Shown: positions 39,089 to 49,196, counted from the first letter of the stretch. The stretch is DNA of 64,000 bases from Rhodococcus xishaensis (GCF_004011825.1 NZ_RKLO01000004.1:302783-366782), one strand, 5' to 3'. Program-made: numbers and translations. The notes: generated from the sequence alone by a model not told the origin.

Positions 39089-39892
39089 TCACTTCAACCC
39101 GTGGAACCTCGCCATCATCTTCTCCACGGCCGTTCGTGGGGCGAGCCGGCGGGCGGTGAACACCAGCGGTGCCTTGTTCCCGACCGCGTACAGGGGTTTC
39201 GGCTTGTTCGCCTCGATGGCCTTGACCACTAGTGCAGCGACCCGGTCGGGCCGGATGCCGAGGTCTTCGTTGCGCCGCATCCCTTTCGAGACGATCGCGT
39301 AGTCGGCCGTGTACGGCGAATCGTCGCCGATGTACCGGGTGCGGCGGTCACCGATGCCGGTGGCGATGGTCCCAGGTTCGACCGTGGTGAGCCACACGCC
39401 GAACGGACTCAGCTCGCGCCTGGCGGCCGTCGCGAATCCTTTCAGCGCGCATTTCGAGGCCACGTAAGACGACCGGAACGCCAGCGGGAAGCTCGCGAGC
39501 ATGGAACCCACCATCACCACGCGGCCGTAGCCGCGCTCGCGCATGCCCGGCAGGAGCAGCTGCGTCAACTGCACTGCGCCGAGTACGTTCACCCGGAAGA
39601 GCCGATCCATGGCGTCCAGTGGCAACTCCTCGAGTGGACCCATCTGACTCTCGCCCGCGTTGTTGACGAGGATGTCGACGTCGCCGACGGTTCGCGCGCA
39701 CGCCTCGATACTCGACCGGTCCATGAGGTCGAGCGCCACGTACTCGACTCCTGCAATCCGCGAACTATCTTGCAGTGCATCGGGGTTGCGCGTGGTCCCC
39801 AGGACGCGATAGCCGCGAGTGGCCAGCGCACGGGCCACCTCGAGGCCGATACCCGACGACGCGCCCGTCACGAGCGCGGTACGGCCGCTCAT
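39089..39892 (-). CDS. Short-chain dehydrogenase/reductase
   Basis: This 267-aa SDR has the NAD(P) motif TGASSGIG, the NNAGE motif and the catalytic YVASK with upstream Ser (GSMLASFP). A basic residue after the second strand (TTRNPDA) suggests NADP(H). The C-terminal region is longer than in minimal SDRs, with RRLAPRTAVEKMMARFHG. The start overlaps the upstream FAD dehydrogenase by 4 bases, so both are probably co-expressed under the TetR regulator at 41554. The substrate is unknown; lipid or steroid ketone reduction is possible. Confidence 0.88.
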   Translation of the reverse strand: MSGRTALVTGASSGIGLEVARALATRGYRVLGTTRNPDALQDSSRIAGVEYVALDLMDRSSIEACARTVGDVDILVNNAGESQMGPLEELPLDAMDRLFRVNVLGAVQLTQLLLPGMRERGYGRVVMVGSMLASFPLAFRSSYVASKCALKGFATAARRELSPFGVWLTTVEPGTIATGIGDRRTRYIGDDSPYTADYAIVSKGMRRNEDLGIRPDRVAALVVKAIEANKPKPLYAVGNKAPLVFTARRLAPRTAVEKMMARFHGLK

Positions 39893-41550
39893 CGGAGGCT
39901 CCGGCCCAGTGCGCGTCCGGCCGCCCGGCCCGAGAATATGCAGCCGCCGAGGAACGTGCCCTCGAGCGCGTTGTAGCCGTGCACACCACCACCGCCGAAG
40001 CCCGCGACCTCACCGGCGGCGTACAGGCCCTCGAAGACGGTGCCGTCAGGGCGGATCACCTGTGAGTCCAGGTTGGTCTCGAGCCCACCGAGAGTCTTGC
40101 GGGTGAGTAGATTGAGGCGCACCGCGATCAGCGGTCCATGCGCCGGGTCCAACAGGCGGTGTGGCTTGGCGACGCGGATCACCTTGTCCGCGCGATAGGT
40201 TCGCGCATTGCGGATCGCCATTATCTGCATGTCCTTGGAGAAGGTGTTCTCGATCTCGCGGTCGCGGGCGACGATCTCGCGCTCCACCTGCTCGTAGTCG
40301 AGCTTCGCGTCGGGTGTCAGGGCATTCATGCCGTCGACCAGGTCGCGCAGGTTGTCGCGGACAATGAAGTCCTCGCCGTGGCGCTTGAACGCTTCCACCG
40401 GTCCGGGTGCTCCCTTTTTCACGCGGCCGAGCAGCAGCTTCAAGTCCTTGCCGGTCATATCGGGATTCTGTTCGGAACCCGAGAGCGCGAACTCCTTCTC
40501 GATGATCGACTGTGTTAGGACGAACCAGGTGTGGTCGTGTCCGGTACCCAGGATGTGCTCGAGGGTCGCGAGGGTGTCGAAGCCGGGGAACAGCGGCACC
40601 GGCAGGCGCTTTCCGGTGGCATCGAGCCACAGCGACGACGGACCCGGGATGATTCGGATGGCGTGGTTGGGCCAGATCGGGTCCCAGTTGACGATGCCCT
40701 CGGTGTAGTGCCACATCCGATCACGGTTGACGATGTTGCCGCCGGCGTTCTCGGTGATCTCGAGCATCCTGCCGTCGACGTGCGCGGGCACACCGGTGAT
40801 CATCCGCTCGGGTGCGCGACCCAGCCGCTCGACCGGCCAGTTCTTGCGCACCAGTTCGGGATTGCCGCCGATGCCACCGGACGTGACGACGACCGCTTGT
40901 GCGCGCATCTCGAATTCGCCTGCAGGCGTGCGCGACGACTTGACACCGCGCGGCTCGTTCGACGCTTCGAGCACGGTGCCGCGCACCCCCACGACGGCAC
41001 CGCCCTCGACGATCAACTCGTCGACCTGGTGCCGGTACCGGAAGGTGACCTGGCCGCGGCTGGCCGCGTCGAGCACCGGGTCGCGGAACACCCGGACCAC
41101 CTCGGGGCCGGTGCCCCAGGTGATGTGGAAGCGGGGCACGGAGTTTCCGTGGCCGGAGGCGAGGCCGCCGCCGCGTTCGGCCCAGCCGACGTTCGGCATG
41201 ACGCGTAGCCCGAGGTCGTGGAGGTAGGCGCGCTTCTCGCCGGCGGCGAAGTCCACGTATGCCTCGGCCCATTGGCGCGGCCAGTGGTCCTCGCGATCAC
41301 GGTCGAAACCGGCGCTGCCGAGCCAGTCCTGCAGGGCCAAGTCACGGGAGTCCTTGATGCCCATGCGGCGCTGCTCGGGGCTGTCGACGAAGAACAGCCC
41401 GCCGAGCGACCAGAACGCCTGTCCACCGAGGTTTTCTACGTTCTCCTGCTCGACGACGAGGACCTTGCGGCCGGCCTTGACCAGTTCGTGGGTCGCGACC
41501 AGACCTGCCAGTCCCGCTCCTACGACGATGACGTCGGCTTGTTCTGCCAC
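39889..41550 (-). CDS. FAD-binding dehydrogenase (fumarate reductase/KstD-like flavoprotein)
   Basis: This 553-aa flavoprotein is related to Rv0785 and more distantly to 3-ketosteroid delta1-dehydrogenases. The dinucleotide fold is VIVVGAGLAGLVATHEL with E in VVEQEN. GGQAFWSLGGLF follows, and the C-terminal FAD motif is GLYAAGEVAGFGGGGVHG. A catalytic Tyr typical of KstD is not obvious, so steroid activity is not assured. It is the middle gene of a TetR-FAD-SDR operon, 3 bases after the TetR stop. Confidence 0.85.
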   Translation of the reverse strand: MAEQADVIVVGAGLAGLVATHELVKAGRKVLVVEQENVENLGGQAFWSLGGLFFVDSPEQRRMGIKDSRDLALQDWLGSAGFDRDREDHWPRQWAEAYVDFAAGEKRAYLHDLGLRVMPNVGWAERGGGLASGHGNSVPRFHITWGTGPEVVRVFRDPVLDAASRGQVTFRYRHQVDELIVEGGAVVGVRGTVLEASNEPRGVKSSRTPAGEFEMRAQAVVVTSGGIGGNPELVRKNWPVERLGRAPERMITGVPAHVDGRMLEITENAGGNIVNRDRMWHYTEGIVNWDPIWPNHAIRIIPGPSSLWLDATGKRLPVPLFPGFDTLATLEHILGTGHDHTWFVLTQSIIEKEFALSGSEQNPDMTGKDLKLLLGRVKKGAPGPVEAFKRHGEDFIVRDNLRDLVDGMNALTPDAKLDYEQVEREIVARDREIENTFSKDMQIMAIRNARTYRADKVIRVAKPHRLLDPAHGPLIAVRLNLLTRKTLGGLETNLDSQVIRPDGTVFEGLYAAGEVAGFGGGGVHGYNALEGTFLGGCIFSGRAAGRALGRSLR

Positions 41551-41553
41551 GGC

Positions 41554-42204
41554 CTATCTCCTGTCCGTATCGGTGCTGCTGTAATTGCTGACGACGGTGA
41601 CGAACAGGCGCTGGCGCGCTTGCCGGACCGTCTCGTTTCCGGGTTCCATCAGGATCTGCACGGTGGTGCCGTCGTGGAGCGCGACCAGGGCGCGGCCGAG
41701 GGCTTCGCGGTCGGTGACCCGGCGTCCCACGGTGGCGAGGGCGTCCTCGACGATCGGCAGGATCGTGTGCAAGATGGCGTCCTCGCGTGCCGCCATCACA
41801 CGTTTGAGGGCGGGGTTCCGCAGCGCGTGGGCGGTGAACTCCGCGGTGATCCGGTACCACGCGTCGTCCACGGGGATTGCCGCGAGCACGAGTTCGACCG
41901 CGGTCTCGACCGTCGTGGGCCTCGGTTGTACGCCGGAATCGGCGAGAGAGGCGCGGATGTTGTCGAGCATGCGAGCCGACTGACGTTCCCACATCGCGAG
42001 GAAGAGTTCGTCGAGCGAGGTGAAGTTCGAGTAGAACGCGCCGCGCGTGTAGCCGGCCCGTTCGCAGACCTGCTCGACGGTGGAACGGCCGAATCCCTCC
42101 TCGGCGAACACCTCGCCGGCGGCGTCGAGGAGGCGCTGGCGCGTCTCCGCGCGGCGTTTCGTGACACGTCTCGGGCGGGGTGCATCCGTCGTCAGGTCGG
42201 ACAT
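41554..42204 (-). CDS. TetR-family regulator of the FAD dehydrogenase operon
   Basis: This 216-aa regulator has a basic N-terminal arm (PRPRRVTKRRAETRQ) and the HTH GRSTVEQVCERAGYTRGAFY followed by SNFTSLDELF. The ligand domain is all-helical. It is the first gene of the operon and lies 3 bases before the FAD dehydrogenase. A GATAC-N6-GTATC dyad lies 41 bases upstream and is the likely autoregulatory operator. The inducer is unknown. Confidence 0.9.
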   Translation of the reverse strand: MSDLTTDAPRPRRVTKRRAETRQRLLDAAGEVFAEEGFGRSTVEQVCERAGYTRGAFYSNFTSLDELFLAMWERQSARMLDNIRASLADSGVQPRPTTVETAVELVLAAIPVDDAWYRITAEFTAHALRNPALKRVMAAREDAILHTILPIVEDALATVGRRVTDREALGRALVALHDGTTVQILMEPGNETVRQARQRLFVTVVSNYSSTDTDRR

Positions 42205-42244
42205 GTGTGCTGGTCACCCCTCTTTCCGGTGTCGCGGGCCATCC

Positions 42245-42260
42245 GATACGAAACTGTATC
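42245..42260. promoter_or_regulatory. TetR-type operator between divergent genes
   Basis: GATAC-GAAACT-GTATC is a perfect 5-bp dyad extended by matching flanks. It is placed between the TetR gene (start 42204) and the divergent gene at 42289, so it can control both. Confidence 0.6.
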
Positions 42261-42288
42261 CGATGTTGCGGCGCGTAGTGTCGCGAAT

Positions 42289-42783
42289 GTGCAGGTCTGG
42301 TACGTGAGTTACGGATCGAACATGTCCCGGGCGCGGCTCGAGTGTTACCTGCGCGGTGGGCGCCCGGTCGGTGGTTCGTGGGCGTATCCCGGGGCGCGAG
42401 ATCCCCGCGGGCCCTCGGCCCGCATCCCGCTGCGCCTGCCCGGCACCGTCTACTTCGCGGGTGAATCGCGCGTGTGGGGCGGCGGACGCGCGTTCTACGA
42501 TCCCGACCTGCCCGGCGATACCGCCGCGTGCGCCTACCTCGTGAGTGTCGAGCAATTCGACGACATCCATGCACAGGAACCGTCGTGCTACGACCGCATC
42601 CTCCACGTGGGTGCTCGCGACGGCGTACCGATGTCGACGTTCACTTCTGCTGCTTGTGGCGCCGACGTGGTCCGGACCGAACCGTCGGACGCCTATCTGG
42701 CAACGATGGCGACGGGTCTCGGTGAGGTATTCGGCTGGAGTTCGGAGCGGGCACAGGCCTACCTGCGGCGTTTGTCTCATTGA
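42289..42783 (+). CDS. Gamma-glutamylcyclotransferase-fold protein
   Basis: This 164-aa protein begins VQVWYVSYGSNMSRARLECY, the YGSN signature of the gamma-glutamylcyclotransferase (BtrG-like) fold. Actinobacterial relatives are often misnamed histone deacetylase in databases. GRAFYDPDLPGDTAACAYLV includes the region where the catalytic acid is expected, though I cannot assign it with confidence. GTG 42289 is the first start codon that keeps the family N-terminus. No ribosome site is visible, so the mRNA may be leaderless. The longer open frame from 41218 reads through the opposite-strand TetR and FAD genes and is not used. Confidence 0.7.
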   Translation: MQVWYVSYGSNMSRARLECYLRGGRPVGGSWAYPGARDPRGPSARIPLRLPGTVYFAGESRVWGGGRAFYDPDLPGDTAACAYLVSVEQFDDIHAQEPSCYDRILHVGARDGVPMSTFTSAACGADVVRTEPSDAYLATMATGLGEVFGWSSERAQAYLRRLSH

Positions 42784-42840
42784 ACCGGGGTACCGTTGGG
42801 GATGCCGCGTACTGTGGCGGCGCTCACAGAAGGGAATTCG

Positions 42841-43134
42841 ATGTCGAATCTGCATGTCGTAGCGACCATTCCGGCCAAGCCCGGCTCCGAGGACACAGTG
42901 CGTACCGCACTTACCACTCTGGTGGACGCCAGTCGCAGAGAGGATGGCTGCGTGTCCTACGACCTGTACGAGTCGACGTCGACGCCGGGCACGTTCGTCG
43001 TCGTCGAGGTGTGGACGGACCAGCACGCCCTCGATGCCCATATAAAGATGCCTCATTTCCAGGAGGCCGCATCGACGTTCGGTGCGCACCTCGCCGGGGC
43101 CCCGGGTATTCACCCGCTGCGCCCGATTGCCTGA
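42841..43134 (+). CDS. ABM-domain putative quinol monooxygenase
   Basis: This 97-aa protein is a single ABM (antibiotic biosynthesis monooxygenase) domain of the YgiN type, a dimeric ferredoxin-like fold. LHVVATIPAKPGSE opens the domain. REDGCVSYDLYES and VVVEVWTDQHALDAHIKMPHF are typical. GAAGGG lies seven bases before the ATG. It may detoxify quinones; no partner gene is evident. Confidence 0.88.
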   Translation: MSNLHVVATIPAKPGSEDTVRTALTTLVDASRREDGCVSYDLYESTSTPGTFVVVEVWTDQHALDAHIKMPHFQEAASTFGAHLAGAPGIHPLRPIA

Positions 43135-43220
43135 CCACGGGGCCCGCGGGGGGGCGTGCGCCGCCCTCCGGCGCCCCCGGTGGACGCTCGTAGGAGCGAC
43201 GAGCATCACTCCGTTGAGCA

Positions 43221-43250
43221 TTGGTGTGACACACCCCTGGGGGGTACGAT
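43221..43250 (+). promoter_or_regulatory. CsoR-like copper operator within a promoter
   Basis: The dyad ACCCC-TGG-GGGGT (43233-43245) resembles copper-responsive CsoR sites. It lies in the 18-base spacer between a -35-like TTGGTG (43221) and a -10-like TACGAT (43245). The downstream gene pair ends in a multicopper oxidase, which fits copper control. Confidence 0.6.
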
Positions 43251-43283
43251 TCGGGCGGTTGTCTACTGCTGAAGGATCCCGTG

Positions 43284-43787
43284 ATGAGCTTCCTGTCACC
43301 TTTGATCAGGAGCTGGCGCCGTGCGGTGATCTGCTTGGTGCTCTTGACGGGCTTGCTGACAATGCACGGCCTCGCCAACGCCGCGACCAATACCGCCGGC
43401 GGGACGAATGTATGCCCAGGGGCCAGCACCGTGCTGCCGATCCCCGGACCCGACTCATCCAGCGGGACGGCGTTGCCCAAGAAGGCGGCGGTGGACTCGG
43501 AGACGGCGTACCTGGAGAAGGAGCATCCGTCCACCTCGCCTCGATCCATCAGTCAGGGCGCCGGACCAGCAACTGCCATGGAGATGTCGGGCGAGAGCTG
43601 CGTGGCAACCCTTCCGCGCCAGGCTGCCGCGGTCAGTCCCCTGATGCTCGGTTTCCTTGTCCTGGTCGCGCTCGGAGCGAGCGCAGAATCGGCAAAGGGC
43701 CAGGCCAGGACGCACCCGGAAACCCGGCGGGGGCCTCCATCCTCCGGAGTCGACGTCCTACGCCTGAAGTGTGTCCTACGAACGTGA
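43284..43787 (+). CDS. Small secreted/membrane protein, DUF6153-like
   Basis: This 167-aa protein has a signal or anchor helix (about 13-33, AVICLVLLTGLLTMHGLANA) containing the TMHGL motif common to small actinobacterial copper-island proteins. The middle is polar and low complexity. A second hydrophobic stretch (about 117-135) is followed by an Arg/Pro-rich tail ending LRLKCVLRT. This layout fits DUF6153-type proteins. GAAGG lies eight bases before ATG 43284. A CsoR-like promoter lies upstream and the multicopper oxidase downstream, so a role in copper handling is inferred. Confidence 0.55.
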   Translation: MSFLSPLIRSWRRAVICLVLLTGLLTMHGLANAATNTAGGTNVCPGASTVLPIPGPDSSSGTALPKKAAVDSETAYLEKEHPSTSPRSISQGAGPATAMEMSGESCVATLPRQAAAVSPLMLGFLVLVALGASAESAKGQARTHPETRRGPPSSGVDVLRLKCVLRT

Positions 43788-43892
43788 TTCGACCCACCCG
43801 TACCTCCACTTTCGTGCCGGTACGGACTCGAAGCACGTTCCACCCATGCTGCACTTCCTCTGGCTGCAGCACACACTTCTGGAGAGAGTTCC

Positions 43893-45470
43893 TTGAATAC
43901 CTTCGCTAACATCGGCCCCGCCCTCAGCAGGCGCAAATTCCTCGGCGCTACAGCACTGGGGTTCGGCGGTCTGGCATTGACCGCATGCAGTACGAACACC
44001 TCAACCTCGATGAGCACCACCGCTTCCGGTGTCGACGAGAGCGCGATCCTCGCGGCCGAGGCGAAACGACCGCACACCGGACGAACGGTGGCCGCCGAGC
44101 TCACCGCCCACCGCACCGACATCGATCTCGGCGGCAAAACGGTACGCACCTTGGCCTACGGGGATTCCGTGCCCGCCCCTGCGATCCGCGCGAACATCGG
44201 GGATGAGCTCGCTGTGACCGTGCACAACAGAATGTCCGACACGACCTCGCTGCACTGGCACGGCATCGCGTTGCGCAACGACATGGACGGCGCCGCTCCC
44301 GCGACCCCCGACATCGCGGCAGGGGAGTCGTTCACCTATAAGTTCTCGGTGCCGCATTCGGGCACGTACTGGGCGCATCCTCACGTGGGCATGCAGACCG
44401 ATTACGGCCTCTACGTCCCAGTGATCGTCGATGATCCGAACGAACCCCTGGACTACGACGCCGAATGGGTCGTCACCCTCGACGACTGGATCGACGGCAT
44501 GGGCGCCGATCCGGAGCAGATCCTCGACGACCTTCGTTCAGGTGGAATGGGCGAGATGGGGCACGATTCCATGCCGGGCATGGACATGCCGGGTATGGAC
44601 ATGCCTGGTATGGGCGCGGTCGAGCACTCCGACGAGGAAGGGTCCGGGAAAGGTTCGAGCGAACTGCTCGGAGGTGACCCAGGTGATGTCATCTACCCCA
44701 CCTATCTGATCAACGGCAGGATGCCATCCGCTCCCACCTCGTTCGATGCCAAGCCAGGCCAGAGGGTCCGGATCCGGTTCATCAACGCCGGGGCCGACAC
44801 CGCCTTCCGTGTGGCCCTCGGTGGGCACCGCATGACAGTGACGCACACCGACGGCTTCCCGGTCGTTCCCACCGAGGTCGATGCCGTGTTGATCGGGATG
44901 GCGGAACGGTACGACGTTATTGTGACAGTGGGAGAGGGCGTTTTCCCACTGGTCGCTTCGGCCGAAGGAAAGAACGCGCAGGCTTTCGCGCTCCTTCGTA
45001 GCGGTCCCGGATCCGCACCCGGCCCGGATGTGCGCCCACGTGAACTGGATGGGCGCGTCGGCACCGTCGACATGTTCACCGCCACAGGCGAAGTGATGCT
45101 CCCGCAGGGTCCGCCGGACGTGGATCTCAGCGCAGAGCTCGGCGGAGACATGATGAGCTATCGATGGACCATCAACGGCCGCACCTACGACCAGACGGAG
45201 CCCTTGACCGTCAAGGAGGGGCAGCGGGCGCGGCTCACCTTCACGAACAAGACGATGATGTGGCACCCGATGCACCTGCACGGACACACTTTTCAGGTGG
45301 TGAACCCCGACGGCACCCCGGGTGCTCGTAAGGACACTGTCAACGTGCTGCCGATGCAAAGCGTGGCCGTCGACCTCGTGGCCGACAATCCCGGTGACTG
45401 GATGCTCCATTGTCACAACGGGTATCACCTGGAAGCGGGGATGATGACCCGACTCGACTACCGATCCTGA
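43893..45470 (+). CDS. Tat-exported multicopper oxidase lipoprotein
   Basis: This 525-aa oxidase probably converts Cu(I) to Cu(II) or oxidises phenolics at the cell surface. The N-terminus combines a twin-arginine motif (SRRKFLG) with a lipobox (LALTAC, Cys 31). Copper ligands are visible: H121 and H123 in LHWHG, HPH near 165, HPMHLHGHTF near 458-464 and HCHNGYHLEAGM near 507-518. A Met/His-rich insert (about 218-243, repeated PGMDM) likely gathers copper. The TTG start has GGAGAG upstream. It lies 105 bases after the DUF6153-like gene and probably shares its copper promoter. Confidence 0.93.
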   Translation: MNTFANIGPALSRRKFLGATALGFGGLALTACSTNTSTSMSTTASGVDESAILAAEAKRPHTGRTVAAELTAHRTDIDLGGKTVRTLAYGDSVPAPAIRANIGDELAVTVHNRMSDTTSLHWHGIALRNDMDGAAPATPDIAAGESFTYKFSVPHSGTYWAHPHVGMQTDYGLYVPVIVDDPNEPLDYDAEWVVTLDDWIDGMGADPEQILDDLRSGGMGEMGHDSMPGMDMPGMDMPGMGAVEHSDEEGSGKGSSELLGGDPGDVIYPTYLINGRMPSAPTSFDAKPGQRVRIRFINAGADTAFRVALGGHRMTVTHTDGFPVVPTEVDAVLIGMAERYDVIVTVGEGVFPLVASAEGKNAQAFALLRSGPGSAPGPDVRPRELDGRVGTVDMFTATGEVMLPQGPPDVDLSAELGGDMMSYRWTINGRTYDQTEPLTVKEGQRARLTFTNKTMMWHPMHLHGHTFQVVNPDGTPGARKDTVNVLPMQSVAVDLVADNPGDWMLHCHNGYHLEAGMMTRLDYRS

Positions 45471-45516
45471 CAGGGAACCGAACCGGTCGAAGAGCCCCTC
45501 CCCGACGCTCGTCCGC

Positions 45517-48500
45517 CTAAGGGTTTCGGGGCTTGACGAACGGGAACGCGAGTGACTCGCGGATGCTGCCGCCGGTGATCAGCATGACGATTCGGTCGAC
45601 GCCCAGGCCGAGTCCGCCGGTCGGCGGCATCCCGTGCTCGAGAGCCTGCAGGAAGTCTTCGTCGAGTTCCATGGCCTCCGGGGCGCCGCCGGCCGCGAGC
45701 AGGGACTGCCCCGTCAGCCGCCGCCGCTGTTCGATCGGATCGGTCAACTCGCTGTAGGCGGTGCCCAGCTCCGTTCCCCACGCCACCAGGTCCCACTTAG
45801 CGGCGACGCCGGTGAGCGTGGGGTGCGGACGGGTCAGGGGCGAGATCGATATCGGGAAGTTGGTGTAGAACGTCGGGAACTCGGTGTGCGCCTCGACCAA
45901 CTGTTCGTACAGTTCGTGGGCGACGGCGCCCGAGTCCCAGCGCTTCCGGTACTCGACCTTGTTGGCGTCGCACAGCTTTCGCAGGTCGTCGAGCGGGGTC
46001 TGGGGGGTGATGTCGATTCCGAGTTTCTCGGAGATCGCTCCGTGCATCGTCTTGACGGGCCACTCGCCGGAGATGTCGACCTCCGTGAGTTCGCCGTCCG
46101 CGCCGGGCCGCATCACAGTCTGGCTGCCGTGGGCGGCGACGGCGGCGCCCTGGATCAGCTCCCGGCACAGCACCATCATGCGTTCGTGGTCGCTGTGCGC
46201 CTCGTACGCCTCGAGGATCGTGAACTCCGGGTTGTGCTTGAAGTCGACACCCTCGTTGCGGAAGACGCGGCCGATCTCGAACACCTTCTCCACGCCCGCC
46301 ACACACAGCCGCTTGAGGAAGAGTTCGGGTGCGATGCGTAGGTACAGGTCCAGGTCGTACGCGTTGATGTGGGTGACGAACGGGGCCGCGTTGGCGCCGC
46401 CGTGGGTGCGCTGCAGGACCGGCGTCTCGACCTCGAGGTAACCGCGGTCGGTAAGCGAGTCGCGCAGCGATCGCACGATCGCGGTGCGCGCGGCGAGCAG
46501 ACGGCGTGACTCTGGGTTGATCGCGAGATCGACGTAGCGCTGGCGCACCTTCGTCTCGGCGTCGGTGAGCCCCTTCCACTTGTCCGGCAGCGGGTGGAGG
46601 CACTTGCCGTTCATCCGCCAGTCCGTCGCGAGCACTGACAGCTCGCCTCGGCGGCTGCGACCGATGGTCCCGCTGACCTCCATGAGGTCGCCGAGGTCGA
46701 ACTCGGTGGAGAAGGCGTCCAGCCGGTCCCCGACGGCGGTGCGGTCGATGAGTATCTGGATCTCGCCCGACCAGTCCCGCAGCACCGCGAACGCGATCCC
46801 GCCGTAAGTGCGGATCCGTAACAGTCGCCCCGCGATTCGTACGTGTGTGCCCTCGGGTGAGGCCGCCGCGGCGGCGACCGTGTGGGTCGGGGGACTGGCC
46901 GGCGGGTACGCGTCGATGCCGGCCTCGGTGAGCCGGGCGAGCTTGTCCAGTCGCACCCGCACCTGCTCGGGACGATGCGGTCCGGTCGGCTCCTCTGCGG
47001 TCGAGAGGTCACGGGAGGTGGGCGGCAGGGCCCCCTCGGCAACGTCCGGTGCACTGCCGTCGGCGTGCAGAATTCCGGAGCCCGCCAGCGCATTCGGCAC
47101 GGCGGCCCGGCGACCGGTGTGGGTGGGCGCGTTCGCCCGGTGACCGAAAGTGGGCAGCGTGAGGAAACCCTCGGCGATGATCGACGCGATGCCGACGCGC
47201 GGCAGGTGACGGTTGTCGTCGAAGCACAGGTAGCGCGGCGTCCATTCCGGCTGGTACTTCACATTCGACCGGTACAGGGCCTCGAGCTGCCACCAGCGGG
47301 AGAAGAACAGCAGTATCGATCGCCAGATCCGGAGGACCGGGCCGGCACCGAGACGGGCTCCCTCCTCGAATGTCGAGCGGAACGTTGCGAAGTTCAGCGA
47401 TACCCGGGCGACGCCGAACTCGGCGGCGTGGGTCGCGAGTTCGCTGACCATCAACTCGACAACGCCGTTGGGGGCCTTAGGATTCCGGCGCATCAGATCC
47501 AGCGAGACGCCGTTGGGTCCCCACGGCACGAACGACAGCATGCCCAGCACCGCGCCGTCCGCCGCGATCGCCTCGACCAGTAGGCAGTCGCCGTCGAGTG
47601 GATCGCCGAGCCGGCCGAGTGCCATCGAGAAGCCCCGCTCGGTTTCGGTGTCACGCCACTTGTCGGCCCGGGAGATGACCTCGGCCAGCTGGTCCGGTGG
47701 GATGTCGCGGTGGCGTCGGACGCGGACGGTCGCACCCTCCTTGCGGAGGCGGTGGACCGCTTGCCGCACTTGCCGCATCTCGCGGCCGTTCAGCGTGAAG
47801 TCCCGGGTCTCGAGGATCGCCTCGTCACCGAGTTCCAGAACCGACAGTCCCGCGCGTTGGTACGCGGTCGCGCCCGCTTCGCTCGCACCGAGCACCGCGG
47901 GCGCCCAGCCGTACTTGGAGCACAGGGCGAGCCAGGCGTCGATCGCGTGCGGCCACGCCTCCGGGTTCCCGATCGGGTCGCCGCTCGCCAGGCAAACCCC
48001 CACCTCCACGCGATACGTCACCGCGGCCTTGCCGCTGGGGGCGAAAATGACGGCCTTGTCGCGTCGGGTCGCGAAGTACCCGAGGGAATCGCTCGCGCCG
48101 AAGGGCTCGAGCAGACCGCGCAGGGCGGACTCGTCGTTGCCGGTCAGGGCGTTCGAGACCCGCTGCGACCGGAAGAGGGTGATCACCGCGGCCAACAGCG
48201 CGATTGCGCCGAAGAGCCCCAGGAGAATGTCGACGATCACGTCTGGGTGACCGTCGAACTGTTCGCTGCCGATCGCGACGAGTGCGATCACACGGTTGAG
48301 GGCCCACAGGAACCGCTCGTCCGGAGGCAGCGTGCCTGGGAACAGTTCGACGAGCCCCCAGCCGAGCAGGGTGCCGACCGCGAGCCCGACCAGCAGTACG
48401 GACAGTGCCTTCCAGCCCGCGCCATGACGGACCCGCGTGTAGAACTGCTTGCGGGAGGCGATGAGAACGCCCACCACGGCCACCTGAACCAGGCAGGCGA

Positions 48501-48882
48501 TCGCGGAGTTGACGTTCCTGTCGGTCACCGCGTCGATCGCGTTGAGGACCGCGAATGCGGCCATGTAGGCGGTCAGCAGCCACCACGCGATGCGTTTGCG
48601 ACTCGCGAGGGCCGCTGCGACCAGACCGACCACAACCGCCCACGACAGGCTCGTATCGGGTGCGGCGAAGTAGTAGTCGTCGACGTAGACGCGGGGGGTA
48701 TGGAGGAGATTCCGGAGCACGGGCGACAGGCTCCACAGGAAGACCAGGACGGAGAACACCCCCAGCACCAGACCCGCGACGTGCGGAACCTCCGCGAGAC
48801 GCCCGCGTCCGACCGGGACGGCGGTGCTGTCGTGCTCTCGCTTGTCCGCCGTCTCTGCCGGGAGCCCGCTGCCCGAGGCCAT
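45517..48882 (-). CDS. lysX: Bifunctional lysyl-tRNA synthetase/lysylphosphatidylglycerol synthase LysX
   Basis: LysX (1121 aa) charges tRNA-Lys and transfers lysine to phosphatidylglycerol, giving resistance to cationic peptides in mycobacteria. The N-terminal part has about six membrane helices (to residue 240). The DUF2156/MprF transferase domain (about 260-590) includes [20 protein letters not shown] linker leads to the OB-fold (about 690-780) and the class II synthetase core: motif 2 in [11 protein letters not shown] and motif 3 in [12 protein letters not shown]. It is convergent with the multicopper oxidase and divergent from the S4 gene. The housekeeping lysS should lie elsewhere. Confidence 0.96.
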   Translation of the reverse strand: MASGSGLPAETADKREHDSTAVPVGRGRLAEVPHVAGLVLGVFSVLVFLWSLSPVLRNLLHTPRVYVDDYYFAAPDTSLSWAVVVGLVAAALASRKRIAWWLLTAYMAAFAVLNAIDAVTDRNVNSAIACLVQVAVVGVLIASRKQFYTRVRHGAGWKALSVLLVGLAVGTLLGWGLVELFPGTLPPDERFLWALNRVIALVAIGSEQFDGHPDVIVDILLGLFGAIALLAAVITLFRSQRVSNALTGNDESALRGLLEPFGASDSLGYFATRRDKAVIFAPSGKAAVTYRVEVGVCLASGDPIGNPEAWPHAIDAWLALCSKYGWAPAVLGASEAGATAYQRAGLSVLELGDEAILETRDFTLNGREMRQVRQAVHRLRKEGATVRVRRHRDIPPDQLAEVISRADKWRDTETERGFSMALGRLGDPLDGDCLLVEAIAADGAVLGMLSFVPWGPNGVSLDLMRRNPKAPNGVVELMVSELATHAAEFGVARVSLNFATFRSTFEEGARLGAGPVLRIWRSILLFFSRWWQLEALYRSNVKYQPEWTPRYLCFDDNRHLPRVGIASIIAEGFLTLPTFGHRANAPTHTGRRAAVPNALAGSGILHADGSAPDVAEGALPPTSRDLSTAEEPTGPHRPEQVRVRLDKLARLTEAGIDAYPPASPPTHTVAAAAASPEGTHVRIAGRLLRIRTYGGIAFAVLRDWSGEIQILIDRTAVGDRLDAFSTEFDLGDLMEVSGTIGRSRRGELSVLATDWRMNGKCLHPLPDKWKGLTDAETKVRQRYVDLAINPESRRLLAARTAIVRSLRDSLTDRGYLEVETPVLQRTHGGANAAPFVTHINAYDLDLYLRIAPELFLKRLCVAGVEKVFEIGRVFRNEGVDFKHNPEFTILEAYEAHSDHERMMVLCRELIQGAAVAAHGSQTVMRPGADGELTEVDISGEWPVKTMHGAISEKLGIDITPQTPLDDLRKLCDANKVEYRKRWDSGAVAHELYEQLVEAHTEFPTFYTNFPISISPLTRPHPTLTGVAAKWDLVAWGTELGTAYSELTDPIEQRRRLTGQSLLAAGGAPEAMELDEDFLQALEHGMPPTGGLGLGVDRIVMLITGGSIRESLAFPFVKPRNP

Positions 48883-48965
48883 AGAGTCCTCTCCGTCCTG
48901 GTGGTGCGTCTGATTCCAGTGTGAGGCGTCGAACAGAGGTTTGGGCCGAGGAGGATGATGGGGGC

Positions 48966-49196
48966 ATGTCTGACGCTGTGGACCAGGTCCCGATCCGTGA
49001 CGAGTCGATCCGCCTGGGTCAGTTCCTCAAGCTCGCGAATCTCATCGAGTCGGGAGCCGAGGCCAAGGGCGTCATCGCTGACGGTCTGGTCAGCGTCAAC
49101 GGTGAAGTAGAGACTCGACGCGGTCGGCAGCTGCACGGCGGCGACCTCGTCGAGATCGGCGGCATGTCCGCGCGGGTCGCGGCCCCGACCTCGTAG
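48966..49196 (+). CDS. S4-domain RNA-binding protein
   Basis: This 76-aa protein is a single S4 RNA-binding domain of the YbcJ-type small family. [20 protein letters not shown] and [20 protein letters not shown] are characteristic. ATG 48966 is chosen because GGAGGATGATGGGGG lies directly upstream; the frame opens earlier. It is divergent from lysX. The RNA target is unknown. Confidence 0.88.
   Translation: MSDAVDQVPIRDESIRLGQFLKLANLIESGAEAKGVIADGLVSVNGEVETRRGRQLHGGDLVEIGGMSARVAAPTS

Noticed and set aside
41218-42783. 521-aa version of the cyclotransferase-fold protein
   Set aside because: The N-terminal 357 codons are antisense to the FAD dehydrogenase and TetR genes. The YGSN family start lies at 42289.
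45517-48882. Two separate genes (MprF-like and lysS)
   Set aside because: One uninterrupted frame links both parts, as in known LysX proteins.
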